64,000 nt of DNA. Origin: UBA2231 sp964415175 (GTDB lineage: Bacteria; Elusimicrobiota; Elusimicrobia; Elusimicrobiales; UBA9959). Shown piece after piece: positions 32,868-41,056 of this stretch (its first letter is position 1; each line of letters opens with the position of its first letter). Made by a program: the position numbers and the translations under genes. The stretch covers positions 1-64,000 of the forward strand of contig CAYPYG010000006.1 in NCBI GenBank assembly GCA_964415175.1. The letters are read 5' to 3'. The notes under the pieces are model-generated. The model worked only from the letters and a program-made list of their open reading frames with translations, did not search any database and had not been told where the DNA came from.

Positions 32868-34715
32868 ATGAAGTATTCCACGATGACGCGTTCCCTGCTG
32901 CTCCTGCCGGTCCTTGCCGCCGCCCTGCAGGCCGGCGAGATAAAGGTCTCGTACCCCCGGGAGAACCAGCCCCTGCCGCTGGTCGCCAGGACCTTCGTTT
33001 TCGGCGTGATCAGCCCGGCTACGGCCCCCTTTTACATCAACGGGGAGCGCGTGCAGCCGCATACCAACGGCGGCTTCATCGCCTACCTCCCCGTAAAGCC
33101 GGGCGAGTTCGCCTTCAACTGCGAACTGCGCGAGGGAGCCACCGGCTACGCCACGACCTTCCTGGCGCGCAAGGTGAGGATAGGCCCGGCCGCGCCGGCC
33201 GGCGCGGAGAAGTCCCGCCCTGCTCTCGAGATCGTCTCCCCTTCGTCGGACCTCGAACTCTCGCCCGGCGACTACCTCAATGTCCACGCCGCCGGCGAGC
33301 CGGGCAGGGAGGTCTCTTTCTCCCTCGGCTCCGTCGTCGAGAACGAGAGGATGGCCGAGATCCCTCCGAACTCCGGCCGCTATTACGGCAGTTACCGGAT
33401 AAAGGACGCGGACGGCGGCAGGGGGCTCGGGCTGACGGCCAGGTTCGGCGGCATGCTCCGCCACAGCGGCAGGTCCAGCCGCGACATCAAGGTGGACATC
33501 CTCGACAGGTTCACCCTGATCGAGACCTCCACGGATTCCGTCAATCTGCGCAGCGCCGAGGACGGCGGTTATATCATGTTCCTGCCGCTGGGCGTCAGGC
33601 TGGCCTCCGACGGCCGTGCGGGCGGCATGCGCCGCGTCCGGCTGACCCCGACCGAAACGGCCTGGATCGAGGAGAGCAAGGTCTCCGAGACCGGCCGCGG
33701 CGGCGCCCCGCGCACCGAGACCGGCACCATAAGGCTCAAGGCACAGGGTACCGGCTCCTCCGCTTCCATCGCCCTCTACGACAAGGTCCCCTATTCCGTC
33801 GAGCATGACGGCGACACGCTGCGGCTGCGCCTCTATTACACGCACCTGCACACGAACTGGGTGGTATACGATTCGGCCGACGCGCTGGTGAAACGGGTGG
33901 ATATGAGGCAGGGCGCCGGCTACGCCGAGATAAATTTCAGGCTCGCCAGGGAACTCTGGGGTTACAATATCTCCTACGGCCCCAGGAATCTGCAGGTGGA
34001 CCTCAAGGGGCCGCCCGCCGTCCCCCTCAAATGGCCGAAACCGCTCGAAGGCCTGAAGGTGGTGCTCGATCCCGGCCATTCGAGTTTCTACAAGTGCCGC
34101 GACGGCTCCCGCGCGCCCATGAAGGACGTGCCCTACCACGCGCTGCCCGAGACCTGCTGGCTGGACGGGGCCGTCGGCCCCATGGCCACCTTCGAGGTGG
34201 ACGTCAACCTGGCGCTGGCCCGGAAACTGCGCGCGGAACTGGAAGGGCTCGGCGCCTCGGTGTTCATGACGCGCGAGGGCGAGGAGAACGTGGAGCTGAC
34301 CGACCGTCCCCGGCTGGCCGTAGAGAAAGGCGGCGACCTGTTCATAAGCCTGCACAATAACGCGATACCCGACGGCGAGGACCCGTTCGGCTCGCCGCGC
34401 GGCTTCTCGGTCTACCACTATCACCCGCACAGTTTCGCGCTGGCCCGCGCCGTGCACCGCGCTTTCCTGCGCGAAATACAGCTGCCCGACGAAGGTCTCC
34501 GTTTCGGCGACTACCACGTGGCGCGCATGCCGCAGATGCCGTCGATACTGATAGAGCACGCGCACATGATCCTTCCGGACCAGGAAGAGCTGCTCAACGC
34601 TCCGGCCTTCCAGGAGAAACTGGCCCGGGCCACGGCGGCGGGACTGCTGGACCTGTTCGGCGCGCCGCCCAGGCCGGCGGCGAAGTCTTCCGGAAAGAGG
34701 AGGGCCCGCCGATGA
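32868..34715 (+). CDS. N-acetylmuramoyl-L-alanine amidase (Amidase_3) with long N-terminal region
   Basis: 615 residues from ATG 32868; ATG 32883 is an alternative and neither has a Shine-Dalgarno, but TAATCT lies 8 nt before the first. A signal peptide is followed by about 370 residues of beta-rich, SH3/Ig-like sequence. The catalytic domain (about 395-600) shows the zinc ligands of Amidase_3: VVLDPGHSSF, a Glu in ATFEVDVNLALARKLR, ISLHNNAIPDG, and ILIEHAHMI. Cleaves the amide between muramic acid and the stem peptide. The stop overlaps the GAF-PAS gene start. Confidence 0.9.
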   Translation: MKYSTMTRSLLLLPVLAAALQAGEIKVSYPRENQPLPLVARTFVFGVISPATAPFYINGERVQPHTNGGFIAYLPVKPGEFAFNCELREGATGYATTFLARKVRIGPAAPAGAEKSRPALEIVSPSSDLELSPGDYLNVHAAGEPGREVSFSLGSVVENERMAEIPPNSGRYYGSYRIKDADGGRGLGLTARFGGMLRHSGRSSRDIKVDILDRFTLIETSTDSVNLRSAEDGGYIMFLPLGVRLASDGRAGGMRRVRLTPTETAWIEESKVSETGRGGAPRTETGTIRLKAQGTGSSASIALYDKVPYSVEHDGDTLRLRLYYTHLHTNWVVYDSADALVKRVDMRQGAGYAEINFRLARELWGYNISYGPRNLQVDLKGPPAVPLKWPKPLEGLKVVLDPGHSSFYKCRDGSRAPMKDVPYHALPETCWLDGAVGPMATFEVDVNLALARKLRAELEGLGASVFMTREGEENVELTDRPRLAVEKGGDLFISLHNNAIPDGEDPFGSPRGFSVYHYHPHSFALARAVHRAFLREIQLPDEGLRFGDYHVARMPQMPSILIEHAHMILPDQEELLNAPAFQEKLARATAAGLLDLFGAPPRPAAKSSGKRRARR

Positions 34716-35563
34716 GCGGAAGGGTATCGCAGCTGGCCGCCATGCTCAGGGACAGCGAGGCCGTTTTCCCGACCGAGGACGAGGCCTGGGAGAATTTCAT
34801 AAGGAAGTCGGCGTCCTACATGGGCTGCCATTCGGTGAGCTGGTTCGAGGCCGAGCCGGAGAAGAAGCGCCTGACCTTCAAAAAGGCCATAGGTCCCGTC
34901 GGCGCCGACCTGGTAGGCCTGAGTTTCGGCTACCAGGGCATAGTCGGCGTCTGCGCGGAGAGCGGGGAGACCCTGCTGGTCAACGACGTTCTCAGCGATC
35001 CCCGCTTCACGCCGAAAGTGGACAAGGGCAGCGGTTTCGTGACCAAGGCCGCGCTGGCCCTGCCCTGCTTCTTCGGCGGCAAACTGGGCGGGGTGCTCGA
35101 GTACATAAACCCGCTGCAGGGCGCCTTCTCTCCGGAGGACGTCGCCTTCGCCGAGTGCGCGCTGAGGCATTTCTGCCAGCGCCTCTATATCGGCCGGCTG
35201 GAGTCCGCCGTCGCGCGGCTCAACGCCCGCGGCGAGAGCACGATAAACAACCTTTCCGGCGGCTTCATCGGCGTCGACCAGGACGGCGTGATGATCTTCT
35301 TCAATCCCAAGGCCAGGGAGATCCTGGCCGTCGGAGAGGAGTTCCTCGGCAGGCAGATAACGGAGTTCTTCAGCGTCTGCCCGGACCTCGTCAACGTCCT
35401 GGGCGACGTGCTCAAGACCGGCAGGACCGTGCGGCGCCAGGAGTTCAAGTGCCAGATCGGCGGCGGCCAGCGCGTTATCGGTTACAGTTCCATCAACATG
35501 AAAGGCCCCGACGGCGGCATAGTCGGCGCCGGGGTGATCTTCCAGGACATAACCGACCTTTGA
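34712..35563 (+). CDS. GAF-PAS sensory protein without output domain
   Basis: 283 residues. N-terminal GAF domain (about 22-160: CHSVSWFEAEPEKKRLTF, GIVGVCAESGETLLVNDV, LPCFFGGKLGGVLEYIN) and C-terminal PAS (about 172-283: NLSGGFIGVDQDGVMIFFNPKA, GAGVIFQDITDL). No kinase, cyclase or DNA-binding domain follows; the frame ends right after the PAC motif and a terminator comes 20 nt later. May act through protein contact. Overlap with the amidase gene suggests the two are used together. Confidence 0.85.
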   Translation: MSGRVSQLAAMLRDSEAVFPTEDEAWENFIRKSASYMGCHSVSWFEAEPEKKRLTFKKAIGPVGADLVGLSFGYQGIVGVCAESGETLLVNDVLSDPRFTPKVDKGSGFVTKAALALPCFFGGKLGGVLEYINPLQGAFSPEDVAFAECALRHFCQRLYIGRLESAVARLNARGESTINNLSGGFIGVDQDGVMIFFNPKAREILAVGEEFLGRQITEFFSVCPDLVNVLGDVLKTGRTVRRQEFKCQIGGGQRVIGYSSINMKGPDGGIVGAGVIFQDITDL

Positions 35564-35583
35564 CGCGGGGCCGGTTCCATGAA

Positions 35584-35622
35584 GGGGGCCGACACTACGC
35601 TGTCGGCCCCCTCCTTTACAAT
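35584..35622 (+). promoter_or_regulatory. Hairpin terminator and/or operator-promoter before the helicase gene
   Basis: Stem GGGGGCCGACA/TGTCGGCCCCC (35584-35594, 35601-35611) with loop CTACGC, then TCCTTT: a fair terminator for the amidase/GAF-PAS transcript. The same block carries TACAAT (35617-35622) 6 nt before the helicase ATG, with the inverted repeat CGACA-N6-TGTCG at 35590-35605 over the -35 position. An equivalent block with identical spacing precedes the ORF6N gene. Confidence 0.65.
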
Positions 35623-35628
35623 AGAACG

Positions 35629-37236
35629 ATGACGGAAAAGATAGAGATCAACCCCGAATTCCGCAGGGCCCTGGCCCTGCTGGAAGGCCCGTCGCCCTGC
35701 GTCTTCATAACAGGGAGGGCCGGCACCGGCAAATCCACGCTGCTGCGGCTCTTCAAGGAGAATTCCCGCCGCGCGCAGGCCGTGCTGGCCCCGACCGGCG
35801 TGGCCGCTCTCAACGTGGGCGGGCAGACCGTGCACTCCTTCTTCGGCTTCAAGCCGGGCGTCACGCCGGAAAAGGCCGCGCGCCTGGCCCGGTCCGCCGC
35901 CAAAAAAAGCAGGGGCGCCGTCTACAGGGCGCTGGAGACCGTTATCATCGACGAGGTCTCGATGGTCCGGCCCGACCTGCTCGACTGCGCGGACATTTTC
36001 CTGCGCGCCGCGCGCGAGGACCAGCACAGGCCTTTCGGCGGGGTGAAGGTGGTGCTCATAGGCGACCTGCACCAGCTGCCGCCGGTGCTCAAGAACTCCG
36101 AACGCGAGGCCTTCGGCCAGGCCTACGCCGGCGCCTATTTCTTCGATTCCAGGGTCTTCCGCGAACTCCGCCCCGACGTGGTCGAGCTGGTCAAGGTCTA
36201 CCGCCAGAGCGACGATTCGTTCGTGGAACTGCTCAACGCCGTGCGCGACGCCCGCGCCACGCCGGCCCAGCTGGAGGCGCTCAACGCCCGCCACAGGCCC
36301 GGCTTCCAGCCTCCGCCGGAAGAGCTCTGGGTGCAGCTGACCACCACCAATCAGCGGGCGGCGGACCTCAACGCCGAACGGCTCTCCGGCCTGCGGGGCG
36401 CCGCGGGTTTCTACGAAGGTTTCGTCGACGGGGAGTTCGAGGACGCGGCGCTGCCGACCGAGGCGAGCCTGGAGCTCAAGGCCGGCGCGCAGGTCATGCT
36501 GCTCAACAACGATCCCGGCGGGCGCTGGGTCAACGGCACGATGGGAACGGTCACGGCCCTCGAGCCCGGCGCGGTGAAGGTGCGGCTCGAGACCGGCCCG
36601 GTGGTCACGGTCGGTCCCTACACCTGGGAGCTGCTGCGCTACGCCTACGACGAGCGCTCGGGCCGCCTGAAGACCGAGACGGCGGGCATCTTCATGCAGC
36701 TGCCGCTGCGCCTGGCCTGGGCCGTCACCATACACAAGAGCCAGGGCAAGACCTTCGACCGGCTGGTCCTGGACCTGGCGGGGGGAGTTTTCGCCAGCGG
36801 CCAGCTCTATGTCGCGTTAAGCCGCTGCCGCACGCTGGGCGGCATAGTGCTGCGCCATCCCGTGCGGCCCTGGCACGCCCGTACCGACGCGCGCGTGGCC
36901 GAGTTCATGAGGAAGATCTGTCCGCCGGCCAGCCCGCGGCCCGTGAAAGGGCCGTCTTCGCCGTCCGCCGGGGCCGTCCCCGCTTCCGCCGCCGCGGAAT
37001 CCCGCCGTTCGCCGGTCTCCGAAGGGCTGCGCCGCGCCATAAAGGAAGGGCGCAGCGTCGAGATAGTCTATCTCAGCGCCGCGGCGGAGACCACGCGCCG
37101 CGTCGTCAAACCCGTTTTCATCGGCCGCTTCGGCCGGGCCGGAGAGACCTACGAGGGTTTCAAGGCCGTCTGCTCGCTGCGCCGCCAGGAACGTCTCTTC
37201 CGCGTGGACCGTGTCCTCGAACTCAACGAGGTCTGA
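35629..37236 (+). CDS. PIF1/RecD-like SF1B helicase with WYL-like C-terminal domain
   Basis: 535 residues. Helicase motifs in order: Walker A GRAGTGKSTLL (about 29), APTGVAALNVGGQTVHSFF, Walker B IIDEVSMVRPDLLD, IGDLHQLPPV, TTNQRAADLNAERL, WAVTIHKSQGKTFDRLVLDL and LYVALSRCRTLGGIVL. After a Pro/Ser linker (about 435-465) the last 70 residues (LRRAIKEGRSVEIVYLS, VVKPVFIGRF, RLFRVDRVLEL) look like a WYL domain, the ligand-sensing fold common in phage-defence regulators. Start at 35629 has no ribosome binding site and appears leaderless. Confidence 0.85.
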   Translation: MTEKIEINPEFRRALALLEGPSPCVFITGRAGTGKSTLLRLFKENSRRAQAVLAPTGVAALNVGGQTVHSFFGFKPGVTPEKAARLARSAAKKSRGAVYRALETVIIDEVSMVRPDLLDCADIFLRAAREDQHRPFGGVKVVLIGDLHQLPPVLKNSEREAFGQAYAGAYFFDSRVFRELRPDVVELVKVYRQSDDSFVELLNAVRDARATPAQLEALNARHRPGFQPPPEELWVQLTTTNQRAADLNAERLSGLRGAAGFYEGFVDGEFEDAALPTEASLELKAGAQVMLLNNDPGGRWVNGTMGTVTALEPGAVKVRLETGPVVTVGPYTWELLRYAYDERSGRLKTETAGIFMQLPLRLAWAVTIHKSQGKTFDRLVLDLAGGVFASGQLYVALSRCRTLGGIVLRHPVRPWHARTDARVAEFMRKICPPASPRPVKGPSSPSAGAVPASAAAESRRSPVSEGLRRAIKEGRSVEIVYLSAAAETTRRVVKPVFIGRFGRAGETYEGFKAVCSLRRQERLFRVDRVLELNEV

Positions 37237-37315
37237 AACGGGCGGTCTTAGGGGGTGTCGGCGGGGGCCGCATAATGGTAGAATGGAACCGCGCCGGAGT
37301 CCGGGGGGGTCTCAA

Positions 37316-37462
37316 ATGAAGTTCGGACAGTGCCCTTACTGCGTCGTCAGGTACGACGGCGATTTCTTCTACTATTGCCTGCTTAACAGACGGGCGGTGG
37401 CCAGGAGCCACCGCTGTATCGACCCTTCCCTGCGCCGCGCGCGCAGCGGCGGGAAAGTCTAG
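37316..37462 (+). CDS. Small Cys-rich protein, unknown
   Basis: 48 residues from an ATG with GGGGGGT 6 nt upstream. Composition is KFGQCPYCVVRYDGDFFYYC, a basic middle, then HRCIDPS and a basic tail; C-x2-C plus two further Cys could hold a zinc or iron ion. I do not recognise a family. Lies between the helicase and ORF6N genes. Coding status rests on the good start site and the metal-binding pattern alone. Confidence 0.5.
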   Translation: MKFGQCPYCVVRYDGDFFYYCLLNRRAVARSHRCIDPSLRRARSGGKV

Positions 37463-37480
37463 GCCCCTGAATTACGCCCC

Positions 37481-37519
37481 GGGGGGCGACACTACGTTGT
37501 CGCACCCCCTTGTTACGAT
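37481..37519 (+). promoter_or_regulatory. Hairpin operator-promoter before the ORF6N gene
   Basis: Stem GGGGG-GCGACA/TGTCGC-(A)-CCCCC with loop CTACGT (37482-37509), then TACGAT (37514-37519) 6 nt before the ATG at 37526. The core CGACA-N6-TGTCG is 11 nt upstream of the -10, exactly as before the helicase gene, and ACTACG occupies the -35 position in both. Confidence 0.6.
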
Positions 37520-37525
37520 ATTTTC

Positions 37526-38116
37526 ATGAAAGAGTTCGTCCCGTCGGAAATGATCGAGGGTAAGATCCTGCTGCTGCGCGGCCGGAGGGTTATGCTGGAC
37601 CGCGACCTGGCCGCTCTCTATGAGGTGCCTACTTTCCGGTTCAACGAGGCGGTAAAGCGTCATCGCAGGCAATTCCCGGAGGATTTTATGTTCCGGCTCA
37701 CGCGCCGGGAAACCGAGAACTTGACATCGCAATTCGCGATGTCAAGTTCCCATGGCGGCCGCCGGACTCTTCCTTACGCCTTCACGGAGCACGGCTGCGT
37801 CATGGCGGCTAACATCCTGCGCAGCGAACGCGCGGTCCAGATGAGCGTCTTCGTGGTGCGCGCTTTCGTCCGCATGCGGCAGTTGATCGGGTCGCAACAG
37901 GAGTTGAGCGCTAAGCTCGCCGACCTTGAGAAGCAGCTTACTGTGCGGCTTGATACGCATGAAACGGCTATTGTCGATGTTCTACGGCAGCTAATGCTGC
38001 TCTTGAATCCGCCCAGTGACCCCGAAGAGCCGCCAAAGCGTATCGGTTTTACGGCGAAAGAGAGTTTGGCGGTCTATAAATGTCGGCCGGGAACGGCGGG
38101 CCAGGCACCTTTATAA
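37526..38116 (+). CDS. ORF6N/KilA-N-like DNA-binding domain protein
   Basis: 196 residues. The ORF6N domain is clear: LLLRGRRVMLDRDLAALYEV, FRFNEAVKRHRRQFPEDFMFRLT, LTSQFAMSSSHGGRRTLPYAFTEHG, MAANILRSERAVQMSVFVVRAFV. A coiled-coil-like stretch follows (ELSAKLADLEKQLTV), and the usual KRIGF tail ends early in an atypical sequence (YKCRPGTAGQAPL), so the extreme C-terminus may be altered by a frameshift. Such domains are common in phages, mobile elements and accessory loci. Leaderless-type promoter. An exact 14-bp inverted repeat lies inside the coding region (37717-37749). 41 nt before cas3. Confidence 0.85.
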   Translation: MKEFVPSEMIEGKILLLRGRRVMLDRDLAALYEVPTFRFNEAVKRHRRQFPEDFMFRLTRRETENLTSQFAMSSSHGGRRTLPYAFTEHGCVMAANILRSERAVQMSVFVVRAFVRMRQLIGSQQELSAKLADLEKQLTVRLDTHETAIVDVLRQLMLLLNPPSDPEEPPKRIGFTAKESLAVYKCRPGTAGQAPL

Positions 38117-38157
38117 GTATCGGGATTTTGTTACTCCAGTTTGATAGACTCTAAAAA

Positions 38158-40344
38158 ATGAGCAAAGAAGAATCCTATTACGCCCATACGAAGCGCGCCT
38201 TGGATGGTACCCCTGCCCCCAAGAGCGACTGGCAGCCGCTGGAGGAGCATCTGAATAATGTCGCTGAACTCGCCTCCGGTTTTGCCAGAGATTTCGCTTC
38301 TTCCGAATGGGGCTATTTTGCTGGATTGCTTCATGACCTGGGGAAAGCGTCTCCGCAGTTTCAGAAATATCTTGAGAACGGTATGGGAAAGGTCGAACAT
38401 TCCGGCCAGGGAGCGGCTTTCGCGGAAGATAATCTAAAAAAAGTGGGGCGTATACTGGCCTATCTGATAGCTGGGCATCATGCCGGCTTACCGGACTGGC
38501 ATTCTACCGATACCGGAAGTAAGGCTCTGGCGGTTCGGCTGAAGAATGGCAGAGAGCTATTGCCGGATTTGGGGGATTATCAGGAAAAGTTTAAAGCCCG
38601 ACTGGCGGGACCTTTAACTCCACCTGGCTTTAAACGGCCCGAAGACGTTCATCTCTGGATGCGCATGCTTTTTTCAGCTCTGACGGATGCGGATTACCTC
38701 GATACCGAAAATTTTATGGCGCCGGAGGCCAAGGCCTCACGCCAGGGGTTTAACAGTATAAGGAGATTGTCTGAGGCGTTTTTAAAGCATCTCGATGTTA
38801 TAGAGTCGAAGTCAGCCCGGTCAGCGGTTAACAGTATTCGTGCGGAAGTGCGCCGTTACTGCGAAGTCGCCGCCGATAAAAAGCCGGGAATTTTCTCTCT
38901 GACCGTTCCTACGGGCGGAGGTAAGACCCTGTCTTCGATGGCTTTCGCTTTCCGGCACGCCCTTAAATACGGGAAAAAACGGATCATCTACGTTATCCCT
39001 TATACCAGCATAATAGAGCAGACGGCAAAGGTGCTGTCCGATATCCTCGGCCCCGAGAATATTGTCGAGCATCACTCAAATCTTGAGCCGAAGGACGAAA
39101 CGGAAGCAACAAGGCGCTCCAAACTAGCCTCCGAGAATTGGGATGCGCCGGTAATAGTCACTACCAATGTCCAGTTCTTCGAATCCCTCTATGCCGCCAG
39201 GCCGGGGCGCTGTCGCAAGCTCCACAACCTTGTCGGGAGCATCATCATACTGGACGAGGCACAATTGCTGCCGCCCCATCTTCTGTCTCCCTGTGTGGAC
39301 GCGATGCGGCAGCTTGCTGAGAATTATGGCGCCACTTTGGTGATTTCCACCGCCACTCAACCGGCCTTAAAAGGCCTGGGCCATGTCGAAGAGATCATTC
39401 CGGATGCGGCTCGCTTGTATAGCCGGCTTAAGCGTGTCAATTATTTTATGCCTACCCTTTTGTCCTCGCCGCCGACCTCCCTTGAAGAAGTTTCGGTGGA
39501 ACTTCAGAAATACGAACAAGTCCTTTGCATAGTCAATACGCGTCCCGACTGCTATAAGTTGTTTAAACTGATGCCTGAGGGAACAGTACACCTTTCGGCG
39601 CTCATGTGCGGAGCCCATAGGTCGGAGGTTATCGCTGGTATAAAGGAAAGACTTAAAAATAACCTGCCTGTCAGAGTCATAAGCACGCAACTGGTGGAGG
39701 CGGGCGTGGATATAGACTTTCCTGTCGTATACCGGGCTTTTGCGGGGCTGGATGCCATTGCCCAGGCCGCGGGGCGCTGTAACCGTGAGGGTGGAAAAAG
39801 TACAAAAGGTGCGTTTGGACAGGTCCATGTCTTCGTGCCGCCGTCCCCTTTGCCTATAGGGATTATGCGGAAAAGTGCGGATACTTTCAGGGACCTCCTT
39901 GCCACGGGCGGCTTTGATCCCGATTCGCCTGGGATATATAAGCGCTATTTTGAGGCGCTTTATAGCAGGGCCAACAGTACGGATTCCGCCGGCATAATGG
40001 AATTACTGACAAAAGACATTCAGAACTGTGGGATACAATTCCGCACCGCCGCGGAAAAATTCCGCCTTATAGATGATTATTCCCGCCCCGTGGTGATCCG
40101 CTATGGCGGTGCGGAAAAACTGCTGGCACGCTTGCGTGAAACAGGGCCTAACAGGGAGATAATGCGTGGGCTCCAGCGGTATATCGTGAATGTGCCCGAG
40201 AAGAAGTTGCTCCGCATGGCCGCCGAGGATGGAGTTTCGGAGGTTTCACCCGGCGTCTGGGTTCAGGAGCGGGCGGCTTATAACCAGGCCACCGGGCTTG
40301 ATATTTTCACCGGCCTGATAGAGCCGGAAGAACTGATGGCATGA
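38158..40344 (+). CDS. cas3: CRISPR-associated nuclease-helicase Cas3 (type I-C)
   Basis: 728 residues. HD nuclease domain first: H31, then GLLHDLGKASPQF (H59-D60), KVEHSGQGA, AGHHAGLPDW. SF2 helicase next: Walker A PTGGGKTLSSMAF (about 250), TTNVQFFESL, DExH-like ILDEAQLLP (about 365), STATQPAL, and the motif V/VI region STQLVEAGVDIDF and AQAAGRCNREG. All nuclease and ATPase residues look intact. Cas3 is recruited by target-bound Cascade and degrades the invading DNA. First gene of the seven-gene type I-C operon. Confidence 0.97.
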   Translation: MSKEESYYAHTKRALDGTPAPKSDWQPLEEHLNNVAELASGFARDFASSEWGYFAGLLHDLGKASPQFQKYLENGMGKVEHSGQGAAFAEDNLKKVGRILAYLIAGHHAGLPDWHSTDTGSKALAVRLKNGRELLPDLGDYQEKFKARLAGPLTPPGFKRPEDVHLWMRMLFSALTDADYLDTENFMAPEAKASRQGFNSIRRLSEAFLKHLDVIESKSARSAVNSIRAEVRRYCEVAADKKPGIFSLTVPTGGGKTLSSMAFAFRHALKYGKKRIIYVIPYTSIIEQTAKVLSDILGPENIVEHHSNLEPKDETEATRRSKLASENWDAPVIVTTNVQFFESLYAARPGRCRKLHNLVGSIIILDEAQLLPPHLLSPCVDAMRQLAENYGATLVISTATQPALKGLGHVEEIIPDAARLYSRLKRVNYFMPTLLSSPPTSLEEVSVELQKYEQVLCIVNTRPDCYKLFKLMPEGTVHLSALMCGAHRSEVIAGIKERLKNNLPVRVISTQLVEAGVDIDFPVVYRAFAGLDAIAQAAGRCNREGGKSTKGAFGQVHVFVPPSPLPIGIMRKSADTFRDLLATGGFDPDSPGIYKRYFEALYSRANSTDSAGIMELLTKDIQNCGIQFRTAAEKFRLIDDYSRPVVIRYGGAEKLLARLRETGPNREIMRGLQRYIVNVPEKKLLRMAAEDGVSEVSPGVWVQERAAYNQATGLDIFTGLIEPEELMA

Positions 40345-40354
40345 GGGAGGATGA

Positions 40355-41056
40355 ATGAAAGGATTCTGTCTTGAGGTCAGCGGCCCGTTCGCCTGTTTTA
40401 CGAGGCCGGAGATGAAAGTTGAGCGCGTCAGTTACGACGTGATCACCCCTTCCGCGGCGCGGGCCATATTTGACTCCATACTCTGGAAGCCGGCCATTTT
40501 CTGGAATATCAGGCGCATTGACGTGCTTGCGCCGATAAAATGGATGTCGGTGCGCCGTAACGAAGTGGCAGCTGTCGCTTCACCGCGCAAAGCCTGCATT
40601 TATGTCGAGGATAACCGCCAGCAACGCGCCGGGCTGTTTCTGCGCGATGTCAGATATCGCCTCTATGGGGATTTTGACTTTATCCCGCCGGATAAGCGCA
40701 TGAAATCCGTTAACTCTCTGCCCGAAGGGATGTTGAGCGCTGAGGACGCCACAGACATTAAAAAAGATGAGTCTCCGGCTAAATACGCCGCCATGTTCGA
40801 GCGTCGCGCCCGCAAGGGCCAGTGTTTCAACCAGCCCTATCTCGGCTGCAGGGAGTTCTCTGCCGATTTCCGGCTTGTGAATCCTGAAACTGAGCCGGCC
40901 GAGCCTGTACAGGAGAGCCGGGACCTGGGTTGGATGCTTTATGATATGGACTTTTCCGACCCAACGGACCCCCGGCCGCTATTCTTTAACGCCAGGATGG
41001 AGAACGGCGTTATCCGGGTCCCTTCCCGTGACAATAAAGAGGAGGTGCGGGGATGA
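40355..41056 (+). CDS. cas5c: Cas5c crRNA endoribonuclease
   Basis: 233 residues: VSGPFACFTRPEMKVERVSYDVITPSAARAIFDSI, then WNIRRIDVLAPIKWMSVRRNEV and YLGCREFSADF. This is Cas5d/Cas5c, which in type I-C replaces Cas6 and cuts pre-crRNA at the base of the repeat hairpin. GGGAGG lies just before the start; the stop overlaps cas8c by 4 nt. Confidence 0.96.
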   Translation: MKGFCLEVSGPFACFTRPEMKVERVSYDVITPSAARAIFDSILWKPAIFWNIRRIDVLAPIKWMSVRRNEVAAVASPRKACIYVEDNRQQRAGLFLRDVRYRLYGDFDFIPPDKRMKSVNSLPEGMLSAEDATDIKKDESPAKYAAMFERRARKGQCFNQPYLGCREFSADFRLVNPETEPAEPVQESRDLGWMLYDMDFSDPTDPRPLFFNARMENGVIRVPSRDNKEEVRG

